The notes below the pieces were generated by a model. That model had not been told where the DNA came from and searched no databases. It saw only the letters and a program-made list of their open reading frames with translations. Shown piece after piece: positions 27,780-36,191 of a stretch of 64,000 nucleotides of DNA. Origin of the DNA: G963422275 sp963422275 (GTDB taxonomy: Bacteria; Pseudomonadota; Alphaproteobacteria; Rhodobacterales; Rhodobacteraceae); assembly GCA_963422275.1 (NCBI GenBank), contig OY729418.1:620001-684000 (forward strand), read 5' to 3'. The position numbers were made by a program, and so were the translations under genes. Each line of letters opens with the position of its first letter. Positions within the stretch are counted from its first letter, which is position 1.

Positions 27780-28060
27780 GTTAGAGCGCGTTGCTCGGGA
27801 CGCAACACGGCAAGCGCGGCTGGACAATCATCAGGTTCGAGAAGCCCGGAAGCGGCTGTCGCCCCCTGCCCCCGCCCTTGGAACAGGCCAGCGCAATGCG
27901 GGCTTGCAGCGCGCCCAAGGGTTCGTGCGCACCGACGGCGAGGGTTTCGTCGAGCGGGATCTGGTGCGGCCCGCCAACAAGAACGAGGCACCGCACTTAC
28001 CGGCCATGGTGGCCGACTGCACGGCGCGAAGGATGCTCGTTGACAAGGGGTTGTCCCAAG
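27780..28060. mobile_element. Mosaic of IS5-family transposase fragments between the two TTT cassettes
   Basis: On one side, sequence matching the IS-C tail (GCTGGACAATCATCAGGTTC, antisense to the NLMIVQP block) is present. Next to it the plus strand reads FVRTDGEGFVERDLVRPANK then EAPHLPAMVADCTARRMLVD, part of the DDE domain of another IS5 relative. No ends or intact gene. The fragments lie exactly between the duplicated cassettes. Confidence 0.6.
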
Positions 28061-28140
28061 GCTCAGGGACTCCAGAAGTGGCAACTGGAAAGGCCGTTTG
28101 CTAAAGTGCATTGAGACAATTGAATGTGAGGAAGCAAAAA

Positions 28141-29076
28141 ATGAAAAAAATTCTCGGTGTTTTTGGGGCGCTGGGGTTTGCGCTCTTTGCCGGCATCGCT
28201 TCAGCAGAATACCCTGAACGCTCAATTTCAGTGATGGTGCCGTTCGGCGCAGGCGGCGGCACGGATGTTCCGGCAAGATTCTTTGCAGCGGAAATGGAAG
28301 TCATTCTCGATCAGAACATCATCGTCAGCAACGTTGAAGGCGCTGGTGGAACGGTCGGCGCAACACAGCTATCCAAGGCCGAGGCCAACGGATACAACTT
28401 GGGATTCATGCCAGTCGGAACCACAACCACACAACCACACCTGAAGAAAACCAGCTACAATGCGGACAGTTGGACGCCCATCTGCATGGTCAGCCAAGGT
28501 CCGTTCTACCTCGTTGTCGGGAGCAACAGCCCCATTCAAACGATTGACGACTACATTGCCGCAGCGCAGAGTGACGGAATCAAGTTCGCCGGCGCAGGAC
28601 CGGGATCGATGGCCCACGTCGCGCAATTGACGCTGGACGACAAGCTGGGCATCACGACGCAGTACATTCCAACAAAGGGCGGCGGCGACATCGCAACTGA
28701 AATCAATGGCGGAAGAGCTGACGCCACGGCGTGGTTTTCGGATTTCTCGAGTAGGTTCGGCTGGCGCGCCATCGCCATCATGTCTGACAAGCGGTCTGAC
28801 CAGCATCCAAGCGTGCCCACGATGGCCGAACTCGGTTACGACACCCAAGTGTCGGTTTGGTTCGGATTCTTCGCGCCAGCCGGAACACCTGGCGACATCG
28901 TGTCCGTCCTTTCCTCGGCATGCGAGAAGGCGGTCGCGACTGAAAGCTTCAAGGAGAACATGGCCGGCGCGAATCGATTGATTCGCTACATGGGCAAAGC
29001 AGAGTTCACGGCATTCTTCAGGGATGCATTTGACCTGAACGGACAGCTTCTGCGGGAGGCGGGCTTGATCAAGTAG
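28141..29076 (+). CDS. Tripartite tricarboxylate transporter substrate-binding protein (TctC/Bug family), copy 2
   Basis: 311-aa periplasmic binding protein. ATG 28141 follows GAGG; the signal peptide is MKKILGVFGALGFALFAGIA, cleaved before EYPERSI. Bug-family features: YPERSISVMVPFGAGGGTDV, NVEGAGGTVGATQLSKAEA and YIPTKGGGDIATEINGGRAD. It is only moderately similar to copy 1, so the two systems probably bind different ligands. First gene of the second TTT-sulfatase cassette. Confidence 0.9.
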   Translation: MKKILGVFGALGFALFAGIASAEYPERSISVMVPFGAGGGTDVPARFFAAEMEVILDQNIIVSNVEGAGGTVGATQLSKAEANGYNLGFMPVGTTTTQPHLKKTSYNADSWTPICMVSQGPFYLVVGSNSPIQTIDDYIAAAQSDGIKFAGAGPGSMAHVAQLTLDDKLGITTQYIPTKGGGDIATEINGGRADATAWFSDFSSRFGWRAIAIMSDKRSDQHPSVPTMAELGYDTQVSVWFGFFAPAGTPGDIVSVLSSACEKAVATESFKENMAGANRLIRYMGKAEFTAFFRDAFDLNGQLLREAGLIK

Positions 29077-29111
29077 GAAACTTCCGGGGAAATGCGGCAC
29101 CGTCCCGAACA

Positions 29112-29151
29112 GCGGGCTGTGCGCCATCTGGTCACGATGGAGGCAGCCCGC
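29112..29151 (+). promoter_or_regulatory. Intercistronic hairpin after tctC2
   Basis: GCGGGCTG (29112-29119) pairs with CAGCCCGC (29144-29151); inside, GCCATC and GATGG extend the stem around the loop TGGTCAC. It lies between the tctC2 stop and the tctB2 start, with no U-tract. It probably stabilises the tctC2 message or limits read-through. Confidence 0.6.
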
Positions 29152-29170
29152 ACAAGATACGGGGGCCGCC

Positions 29171-29629
29171 GTGCGCCGCAAGGTTGACATAACGCTCTCG
29201 ACCTTGCTGTTGATCGCCGCGGCATCATTTTTCGCGGTGACTTTCACTGACCAGTTCGATGTGCCGACCTTTGGCGGCGATGTCGGTCCGGCTTTCGCGC
29301 CGCGCGGCTATTTGCTGGTGTGGATGGCTCTTGCCGCAACGTCTGTCCTGCAGGCCTTGCGCGAAAGGGATGAAGAGCCGCTCGAGGTAAATCTGCGGCA
29401 ACTCGTTTCCGTGGCCGCCGTGGCGGGCGCCACGGGATACGCGATGACGGTTGTGGGGTTTGTATTCTCGACAGTGCCAGGGGTTTTCCTGTTTTGCTGG
29501 GCATTTGGGTATCGAAAGCCGATAATGCTGGCTGTCCTGAGTCTCGCCGCGCCGCTGACGATCTGGGCTCTCTTCACCTACGTGTTCGAGCTTCTGTTGC
29601 CCAGGTCGCCTTGGTTCCACTTGATTTGA
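29171..29629 (+). CDS. Tripartite tricarboxylate transporter small membrane protein (TctB), copy 2
   Basis: 152 aa from GTG 29171, with four predicted helices (TLLLIAAASFFAVTF; GYLLVWMALAATSVLQAL; LVSVAAVAGATGYAMTVVGF; LAAPLTIWALFTYVFELLL). Size and position between TctC and TctA identify it as TctB. It ends 6 nt before tctA2. Confidence 0.85.
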   Translation: MRRKVDITLSTLLLIAAASFFAVTFTDQFDVPTFGGDVGPAFAPRGYLLVWMALAATSVLQALRERDEEPLEVNLRQLVSVAAVAGATGYAMTVVGFVFSTVPGVFLFCWAFGYRKPIMLAVLSLAAPLTIWALFTYVFELLLPRSPWFHLI

Positions 29630-29635
29630 GCGGGA

Positions 29636-31126
29636 ATGGTGCATTTCTTCGCGGCAATTGACCAGTTCGCGACCGCAGAGGTCTTTGCGTCCATTCTTGC
29701 GGGGTGCATCTGGGGCACAGTGGCGGGCGCCTTGCCGGGAATGGGAACCGTCTCCGCCTTGATCGTGGCGTTGCCGTTTGCCTTCGGCATGTCGACCGAA
29801 GCCTCGATGGCGCTGTTTCTCGGAATTTACGTGACATCGGTTTACGGAGGATCGATCTCGGCCATCCTGATCAACACTCCTGGCACCCCACAATCGGCCG
29901 CAACAGTTTTCGACGGCTACCCGATGGCAAGAGCGGGAAAGGCGGACCTCGCGATCGGATGGGCGACGCTGTCCTCGCTGGTCGGGGGGCTGTTTTCTCT
30001 TGTCGTCCTGATTGCAGCCGCACCCGCCTTGGCCCGGGTGTCGGTGGCATTCGGTCCAGCAGCGATTTTCGCCTTGATACTCTTTGCGCTCACATGCATC
30101 GCCTGGGTCTCCACCGGCAACACGGTCAAGGGGCTAATGGCCGGAATGATCGGGTTGTGGCTGACAACCATCGGCCCCGATGATCTTACGGGGTACGCGC
30201 GGTTCGATTTCGGATTGCCTGCATTGGCAGGCGGGCTTTCGCTTGTACCCGTGCTCATCGGACTGTTCGCCCTGTCGGAAGTCTTTCACAGAGCTGCCTT
30301 CTATTTCGATGCAAAACCGCCGGAGGTGACAAACGTAGGGTTTCGCCTGCCCCCGTTCGCCGAGATCACGCTGAGGACACGCCAATTCGCAAAGAGCAGC
30401 GCGATCGGAACGTTTATCGGCATACTGCCCGGGACAGGTGCGACTGCGGCGACTTTCATCAGCTATTCCGAGCTTCGCAGAAGCTCGCCGCGCAGAGAGA
30501 ATTTCGGCAAGGGCGAACCCGATGGACTCATTGCGTCAGAGGCTTCGAACAACGCCGTAACTGGCGGTGCGCTGATCCCGACGCTCGCTCTGGGCATTCC
30601 GGGCGATGGCGGCACAGTCGTTCTTCTGGGAGTTCTCACGATCCAGGGAATCGTGCCGGGCTTCGATCTCGTCAACAACAATCCCCAGATCCTGACCGGA
30701 GCTTTTCTCGTTATCCTGTTCGCCAACATTATCATGTTTGGCCTGGGCGCTGTCGGAGCACGGCTGTTCGCGCGAATAATGGCGATGCCTGAACCAGTTC
30801 TAATGGGAATGATCCTGCTCCTGTCTTTGGTGGGCGCCTTCGTCGTGCGCGGCAATTCGCTCGACATTTTGGTGGCTGTGGTCGCCGGCATCGCGGGCGT
30901 CTTGATGCGATTTGCCGGTTACCCGATCGCTCCGGTTGTCATCGGGATGGCGCTTGGCACAACCTTCGAAGGCAAGCTTCGCCAAGGATTGATCAGCGCG
31001 CGCGGAGACTTCTGGGACTTCATCCGGGATCCGATTGCATTGTCAATTCTTGTGCTGGCTGCAATTGTGGTTGCGTTGCCCGTGATTCGCCGCAACTGGT
31101 CGCGAACCGTTAAATCAAGAGGTTGA
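29636..31126 (+). CDS. Tripartite tricarboxylate transporter permease (TctA), copy 2
   Basis: 496-aa inner-membrane permease. Family segments: GTVAGALPGMGTVSALIVAL, SVYGGSISAILINTPGTPQS, IGILPGTGATAATFISY and TLALGIPGDGGTVVLLGVLT. Start ATG 29636, 6 nt after tctB2. It is followed after 2 nt by the second sulfatase, the same gene order as in cassette 1. Frame intact. Confidence 0.92.
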   Translation: MVHFFAAIDQFATAEVFASILAGCIWGTVAGALPGMGTVSALIVALPFAFGMSTEASMALFLGIYVTSVYGGSISAILINTPGTPQSAATVFDGYPMARAGKADLAIGWATLSSLVGGLFSLVVLIAAAPALARVSVAFGPAAIFALILFALTCIAWVSTGNTVKGLMAGMIGLWLTTIGPDDLTGYARFDFGLPALAGGLSLVPVLIGLFALSEVFHRAAFYFDAKPPEVTNVGFRLPPFAEITLRTRQFAKSSAIGTFIGILPGTGATAATFISYSELRRSSPRRENFGKGEPDGLIASEASNNAVTGGALIPTLALGIPGDGGTVVLLGVLTIQGIVPGFDLVNNNPQILTGAFLVILFANIIMFGLGAVGARLFARIMAMPEPVLMGMILLLSLVGAFVVRGNSLDILVAVVAGIAGVLMRFAGYPIAPVVIGMALGTTFEGKLRQGLISARGDFWDFIRDPIALSILVLAAIVVALPVIRRNWSRTVKSRG

Positions 31127-31128
31127 GA

Positions 31129-32630
31129 ATGACAAAGCCAAACGTTCTGCTGATTGTGACGGATCACTGGCCCGCCGCCCTGCTTGGAGCCGCGGGACAT
31201 GCCTGCGTGCACACGCCCACGCTGAACAGCTTGTGCCGAAACGGCGTGCGCTTTGCGAACTGCTACTCTGAACACCCCGTCTGCATTCCAGCGCGCCGCA
31301 CTCTGATGACCGGCACATCCGCAAGGACTCATGGCGATCGCCAATTCCAGGACCGGCTCGAAATGCCGAACCTTCCGACGCTTGCGCAGACTTTCCGAAA
31401 TGCGGGCTACCAAGCATACGCGGTCGGCAAGATCCACACCTATCCACAACGCGACCGCATCGGGTTCGACGACGTCCAGCTGGACGACGAAGGCCGGACG
31501 CTGCATGGCGTGACAGACGACTACGAAATTTTCCTGGGCGACAGGGGATACGTTGGACGCCAGTTCGGACACGGGATGAGCAACAATGCATATCAGGCCA
31601 CCCCGTGGCACCTTCCGAGGAGGTGCACGCGACAAACTGGGCGACCGACGCAATGGCGAGATACGTCAGGCGTCGCGACCCGAAGCGGCCGAGCCTCTGG
31701 TATCTTGGATATCGCCATCCACATCCACCATTGGTTCCTCCGCAGCGAATCCTTGACCACTACACCGACATGGAAATGGACAGAAAGTTTGTCGGTGACT
31801 GGGCAAAGGACATTTCGCAACTGCCATACCATTTGCAAGGAGTCGCCGCGAGAGGCGTTTATTCGGAACGCGAGGAAACTGCGGCAAGGAGGGCGTTCTA
31901 CGCCCTTTGCACCCACATCGATCAACAGATCGGCTCTCTGATCGGCACGATCAGGGAAGAGGGCATTCTGGACGATACCATCGTAATGTTCACGTCTGAT
32001 CACGGCGACATGCTGGGGAATCACAACATGTGGGCAAAGCAGACATTCTACGAATGGTCAGCCGGCATTCCGATGATCCTGATGGGCACAAAGGACAGCA
32101 GCAAGGTGGCGCACAACCGCACTGACGATCGTCTTGCATGCCTGAAAGACGTAATGCCGACATTGCTGGACCTGTGCGGCATAGAAGTTCCCGACACCGT
32201 GGAGGGACAGTCGCTGATCTCCGGTAAACGGCGAGAGTCGCTATATGGAGAATTTGGCGAAGTTGACCACTGCTCGCGCATGATTCGGTCCCGAACCCAC
32301 AAGCTAATCTATTATCCGGTCGGCAATGTCTTTCACCTATTCGATATTGAGAACGACCCCATCGAGATGGCCAATCTTGTCGACCAGCCCGAACAGGCAG
32401 CTCGCGTGAAGCACATGAAAGAATTGCTACTTGCGGAACTCTACGGCTCGGATCTGGACTGGATCGTGAACGGTGAATTCGCGGGAGCGTCGGGCAGATC
32501 GTATCGCCCAAGACCGAACCGGGAACTATCGCTTACCCGAGGCCACCAATGGCCGGTGCCGCCAATAAATCCAAAAGGGGGGATGAATTTCTTCCCCGAA
32601 GCTCCTCGAGACGGAGACGGTGGCACCTGA
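31129..32630 (+). pseudogene. Type I sulfatase, copy 2, with a 1-nt frameshift
   Basis: Starts ATG 31129: KPNVLLIVTDHWPAALLGA is the metal-binding start and C52-IPARR-TLMTG the formylglycine motif. The frame runs to about 31617 (AYQATPWHLP) and continues in the +1 frame as SEEVHATNWATDAMARYV, then FTSDHGDMLGNHNM and FDIENDPIEMANLVDQPEQ, to stop 32628-32630. Inserting one G in the CCGAGGAGG run restores HLPEEVHATN, so a single-base deletion (or assembly error) explains it. Otherwise full length (~500 aa). If real, cassette 2 has lost its sulfatase only recently. Confidence 0.85.
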
Positions 32631-32733
32631 CCGGACATCCCAGCGTCGGAACAATGCTGCCTGTCTCTCTCGCTTGCAGTAGAGAGGTGGTGCCTGTCCC
32701 CTGCAAGATGCGGGGCTGCATCGTGCGTGAACT

Positions 32734-33714
32734 CTATTCGGAACCAGACGCGCTTTTCGCTTTGCTGACGGCTTCCGCCGAAATCCTGGCACGGCGGACA
32801 ATCTCCATGTCCCGGTTCAGCTTGAACTCTTCCGGATCCCGCACGCTCCAATCGTAGAAGCCCTTTCCCGATTTCATGCCAGTGAGCCCCTTGGCGAACA
32901 ATTCGCCGACCGGTGTATCAATCGGATCGGCAACATTTGAAAGATCGGCCCAAACCGCCTTTGCTGCGGGGCTGTTCAGCAGATCCAGCCCCGCCAAGTC
33001 CGCGTGCTCGAACGCTCCCATTGCAGGCAGGCGTGAAGCGTAGCCCTGCTTCAGTATGGTGTCGCAGGCTTCCGGAGTTGTCAGTCCCTTGCCGACAAGC
33101 GTGGCGAACTCCCTGAGAACCGCGTGCTGAATCCTGGCCCAGAGAAATCCCGGAATGTCGGGGCAGAGCACCGGCGCTTTTCCGGTGCGCTCGAGAAGTT
33201 CGGTTACGGATCTGGCAGTGGCCGGGTCGGTCAATTCGCCTGGAACCACTTCGACCACTGCAACCAGGTGCGCTGGCTGCGCGTAGTGCGCGATGCAGAA
33301 CCGCTCCGGGCGCGCGAGCGCCGCCTGGATTTTCCCAGCGCCGATTGCCGATGTCGTGCTGGACAGAATCGTTTCCGGGACGCATTCGCGCTCTGCTTGG
33401 GCCAGCAGCGCCTGCTTGGTTTCAAGGTCCTCGACAACTGCCTCTATCGCGAATCCCGCTCCGGAAACAGCGTCTTCCAACTGGGTCGTGAATGTCAAGC
33501 GCGCCCAAATCTCCTCATCTGGAAGGTCGATCAATTCCTGTTCCGAGAGGAATGAGAGAGCAGCTGCAATCCGGGTACGCGCGGCATCGAGCGACTTTTC
33601 GCTTCGTCCCCACAATGCAACCGCCGCGCTTCCGAGAGTCAGGGAAAGAGCGATTTGCGCTCCCATGGTGCCGCTGCCGAGCACGGTGCATCGCGGAACG
33701 AGATCATCCGGCAT
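32734..33714 (-). CDS. 3-hydroxyacyl-CoA dehydrogenase family protein
   Basis: 326-aa NAD-dependent dehydrogenase. Start ATG 33714 gives the Rossmann motif VLGSGTMGAQIALSL directly at the N-terminus; the open frame to 33777 is longer but overlaps more of the upstream gene. The catalytic region shows AHYAQPAHLVAVVEVVPG, a variant of the usual HFFNPxxxMxLVE, then the C-terminal domain with DIPGFLWARIQHAVLREF and GMKSGKGFYDW. It oxidises a 3-hydroxyacyl-CoA (or related 3-hydroxy acid). It overlaps the MBL gene by 11 nt, so it is in the same minus-strand operon. Confidence 0.88.
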   Translation of the reverse strand: MPDDLVPRCTVLGSGTMGAQIALSLTLGSAAVALWGRSEKSLDAARTRIAAALSFLSEQELIDLPDEEIWARLTFTTQLEDAVSGAGFAIEAVVEDLETKQALLAQAERECVPETILSSTTSAIGAGKIQAALARPERFCIAHYAQPAHLVAVVEVVPGELTDPATARSVTELLERTGKAPVLCPDIPGFLWARIQHAVLREFATLVGKGLTTPEACDTILKQGYASRLPAMGAFEHADLAGLDLLNSPAAKAVWADLSNVADPIDTPVGELFAKGLTGMKSGKGFYDWSVRDPEEFKLNRDMEIVRRARISAEAVSKAKSASGSE

Positions 33715-34654
33715 ATTCCCACCCCTCGCCAACTTTCCGGACCAGTCCGCGAGACTGAAAGTCTTGCAGGCTGGCATTGATCGAGACGAGAGCCCGCCAT
33801 TCGCGCACCATGTTCTGATCGTCGCAGGTCCTGTCCCGCAATTCCGCGAAGCCGATGCCCGGCTTTGCCTTGATGTGGGAGATTATTGATGCCTCAACCT
33901 GATCCACCCGCCTGCGGCAATCCTCAATCAGCTCTACCGTCTCGTCGGGATTTTTCGGCTCGTCATGCGCAAAGATCACTGTCTGGACATCCCGCTCTTC
34001 CAGAAATCGCTCAATCTTGTCGAACGTCGCCCGCATTACATGAGGGTTCTCGTACAAATAGAGCACCGGATTGAACGGCGGCAGCAACGGATCCGCGATT
34101 ACAAGACTTCGCCTGGAGCACTCGAAAAATCCGATCTCGGCCATGGAATGGCCAAGAGCCTCGACCACTTCCAGAACCACGCCCCCGCCTAGATCAATCA
34201 GGTCCCCTTCCGCCAGGAACTTGTCGATGGGTCCCTCCGTCGGACCCATCCAGTCGAGATATTCGCTGCGGAGATCGAATGATTCGCCCTCGGGAAACGC
34301 GTGCACGATCGCTCTCGCGTTAAGCATGTTGTCGGCCACCCGGTCGGCGCGGGCCGAATGGCCGAGCACTGCGCAACCAGTCTCCGATTTCAGCCAGCCA
34401 TTGTTTCCAACGTGATCCATGTGCTCGTGCGTCAGCAGCAAGTAATCGAGATCGGAACGAGAATGCCCCAACTCGTCAAACGCTTTCTTGAGCGCAGGAA
34501 GGCCAGCATGAAGTCCGCTGTCGATCAGCGCCAGCTTGTCCGAGCCCTTGACAAAGAAGACACGCGTGGCAGTTTTTCCCTCGTGGTCGCCTGGAAGCCC
34601 CATGCTCACCGAGGCAATTGGTCCGTTGCGATAGCTGACAACGCCTTTGCTCAT
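33704..34654 (-). CDS. MBL-fold metallohydrolase
   Basis: 316-aa metallo-beta-lactamase-fold hydrolase, starting at ATG 34654 after AGGAGAG. The zinc motif is LTH76-EH78-MD80-H81, followed by later ligands in VVEALGHSMAEIGF and DPLLPPFNP. The C-terminal ~80 residues (CRRRVDQVEASIISHIKAKP) resemble the winged-helix tail of this family. Likely a thioesterase or lactonase acting on pathway CoA esters, judging from neighbours (17 nt from the enoyl-CoA hydratase gene, overlapping the dehydrogenase). Substrate unknown. Confidence 0.85.
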   Translation of the reverse strand: MSKGVVSYRNGPIASVSMGLPGDHEGKTATRVFFVKGSDKLALIDSGLHAGLPALKKAFDELGHSRSDLDYLLLTHEHMDHVGNNGWLKSETGCAVLGHSARADRVADNMLNARAIVHAFPEGESFDLRSEYLDWMGPTEGPIDKFLAEGDLIDLGGGVVLEVVEALGHSMAEIGFFECSRRSLVIADPLLPPFNPVLYLYENPHVMRATFDKIERFLEERDVQTVIFAHDEPKNPDETVELIEDCRRRVDQVEASIISHIKAKPGIGFAELRDRTCDDQNMVREWRALVSINASLQDFQSRGLVRKVGEGWEYAG

Positions 34655-34670
34655 GGAATTTGCTCTCCTG

Positions 34671-35459
34671 TTACTGTCCCGTGAATTTGGCCGGACGCTT
34701 TTCGAGAAAAGCGGCAATGCCTTCCTTGCCGTCGCTGGTTGCAAAGAGACCCGACAGAACCCTCTGCTCAAAGGTCAACCCTGCGGGTAGCGCGGCTTCC
34801 ATTCCATCGTCCACGACCCTCTTTCCTTCGGACAGCGCAACAGGGGCCTGCGATGCCAAGGCCTCGGCAAGTTCGAGAGACCGCGGCATGAGATGGTCAG
34901 GTTCGCACGCTTCCAGCGCAGCTCCGTACTTCACCGCCTCCTCGGCCGTGATCATGCGCCCGGTCAACAGGATTTCCTTCGCTCGCATCCTGCCCACCAA
35001 GCGCGGAAGGCGTTGCGTGCCGCCGCCGCCGGGCAGCAAGCCCAGCTTGATTTCAGGCAATCCGAGCTTCGCCTTTTCGCTCACGAGAATGAAGTCGCAG
35101 CAAAGGGCCAGTTCGAATCCTCCTCCGAGCGCATAGCCGTTGACCGCGCAAATCGTTATCTGCGGCAAGGCGGCAATGGCGTCGAAGGTCTTGCGCGACC
35201 GGCGCTGGAAGCCGTCAAACTCGGTTTGCGATGCGCCCTTGTAGCCAGCTATGTCCGCTCCTGAAACGAAACCACGCCCGGTGCCGGTAATGATCAGCGC
35301 GCGGACTTCGCTTCGCTTCTCGAGGGTCAGGACATAATCTCCCAGCGATTCCATGATCTCGAAATTCAATGCCCCCAAGGCCTCTTCGCGATCAATTCTG
35401 AGGACTTCTATCGCCCCCTTGCGCTCAAGTGCAAGATTCGGGTGAATTCTCTCTTCCAT
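34671..35459 (-). CDS. Enoyl-CoA hydratase/isomerase (crotonase) family protein
   Basis: 262-aa crotonase. The oxyanion-hole segment RGFVSGADIAGYKG and the two catalytic glutamates E116 (GGGFE-LALCCDF) and E136 (LGLPE-IKLGLLPGGGGTQRL) are both present, the pattern of true hydratases. It would hydrate an enoyl-CoA to the 3-hydroxyacyl-CoA used by the dehydrogenase two genes downstream. First gene of the tight ECH-MBL-dehydrogenase unit. Frame intact. Confidence 0.93.
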   Translation of the reverse strand: MEERIHPNLALERKGAIEVLRIDREEALGALNFEIMESLGDYVLTLEKRSEVRALIITGTGRGFVSGADIAGYKGASQTEFDGFQRRSRKTFDAIAALPQITICAVNGYALGGGFELALCCDFILVSEKAKLGLPEIKLGLLPGGGGTQRLPRLVGRMRAKEILLTGRMITAEEAVKYGAALEACEPDHLMPRSLELAEALASQAPVALSEGKRVVDDGMEAALPAGLTFEQRVLSGLFATSDGKEGIAAFLEKRPAKFTGQ

Positions 35460-35502
35460 GATCAGATTGAGGATTATGCAGGAAAGTGCCGGAACCTACC
35501 CA

Positions 35503-35682
35503 TCAGGCAGACTCCGGGCGATCAATGTAACGGATGCGGACGGGGCGCATAAGCGCGTCTACCGCTTCCTCAAAGGTGACGTCCACGCGCATGTCTCGCC
35601 CCAGTTCCACCTTGCTCGGCTGATAAGACGAACGAACTATCTCCACTTCGCGCGGTTCCGAGCACTTGGATTCCTTAGTCAT
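35503..35682 (-). CDS. Small conserved hypothetical protein (59 aa)
   Basis: Short intact frame from ATG 35682 with a good Shine-Dalgarno (GGAGGAAAACTA upstream). It overlaps the stop of the upstream partial gene by 4 nt (ATGA), so the two were an operon. The core YQPSKVELGRDMRVDVTFEE then AVDALMRPVRIRYI recalls small uncharacterised proteins with a SYQPSxxEL motif. Function unknown. Confidence 0.5.
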   Translation of the reverse strand: MTKESKCSEPREVEIVRSSYQPSKVELGRDMRVDVTFEEAVDALMRPVRIRYIDRPESA

Positions 35683-35995
35683 AGTTTTCCTCCAATGCGC
35701 TGTAGCTTCCCCCGCAGCGCAGCCTCGAACTCATGTCGCTTCACGGTCTCAGCAGAAAGCAACTTATCGTTTGACGCTTCCAGCGAAAGCACTTCCCAAT
35801 GATGCTTTGCGAGTCGGTGATCATCAGTTATCCGAGGCACTAGCCAGACAATATCGCCGTCGTTCAGATCACGCGACGGAGTGGACGTCGGCCCGCCGAT
35901 AGTTTCAAAAAATGGAAGGTCTACAGCGACCGCGAGCTTTGTCCCCCATCGTCGTAACGTTGGCCCCTTGACCTGAAGTTGCGGCATCAGTCTCT
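35679..35995 (-). pseudogene. C-terminal fragment of an unrecognised protein
   Basis: The minus strand reads LMPQLQVKGPTLRRWGTKLA, VAVDLPFFETIGG, DLNDGDIVWLVPRI and SAETVKRHEFEAALRGKLQR, stop at 35679-35681. The sequence is coherent, and similar LQVKG..TLRRWGxKLAVAVD segments occur, as far as I recall, near the end of some type II restriction enzymes, but I would not assign it on this alone. The 5' part has been replaced by an IS1595-type fragment in another frame. Confidence 0.4.
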
Positions 35996-36008
35996 TCGCG
36001 CTCGATGA

Positions 36009-36105
36009 ACCAAGCTTCGGCGATCGTATCGTCGGAAAACTTCTGCTTGATCTCGATGAGCGAGATACCCTTGCGGTGGGATTTGCCGGGTGCCTTGTGC
36101 GCCAT
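36009..36105 (-). pseudogene. IS1595-family transposase, N-terminal fragment
   Basis: MAHKAPGKSHRKGISLIEIK followed by QKFSDDTIAEAWFIE is the typical start of ISXO2/IS1595 transposases, just before the zinc ribbon. Only ~32 codons remain, joined to an unrelated gene end. It differs from IS-D and IS-E. Confidence 0.65.
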
Positions 36106-36191
36106 GTCTTGTCTCCCTGATATGGCTTGAGATCACACAGGAGTGCCAGGGTCGTCAATCCCATTTCGGCACTTTCCTGCACACCCTCCCA

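Noticed and set aside
23141..32630. The two TTT-sulfatase cassettes as a recent tandem duplication
   Set aside because: The TctC, TctB and TctA pairs are clearly diverged in sequence and length, so this is an old duplication or separate acquisition.
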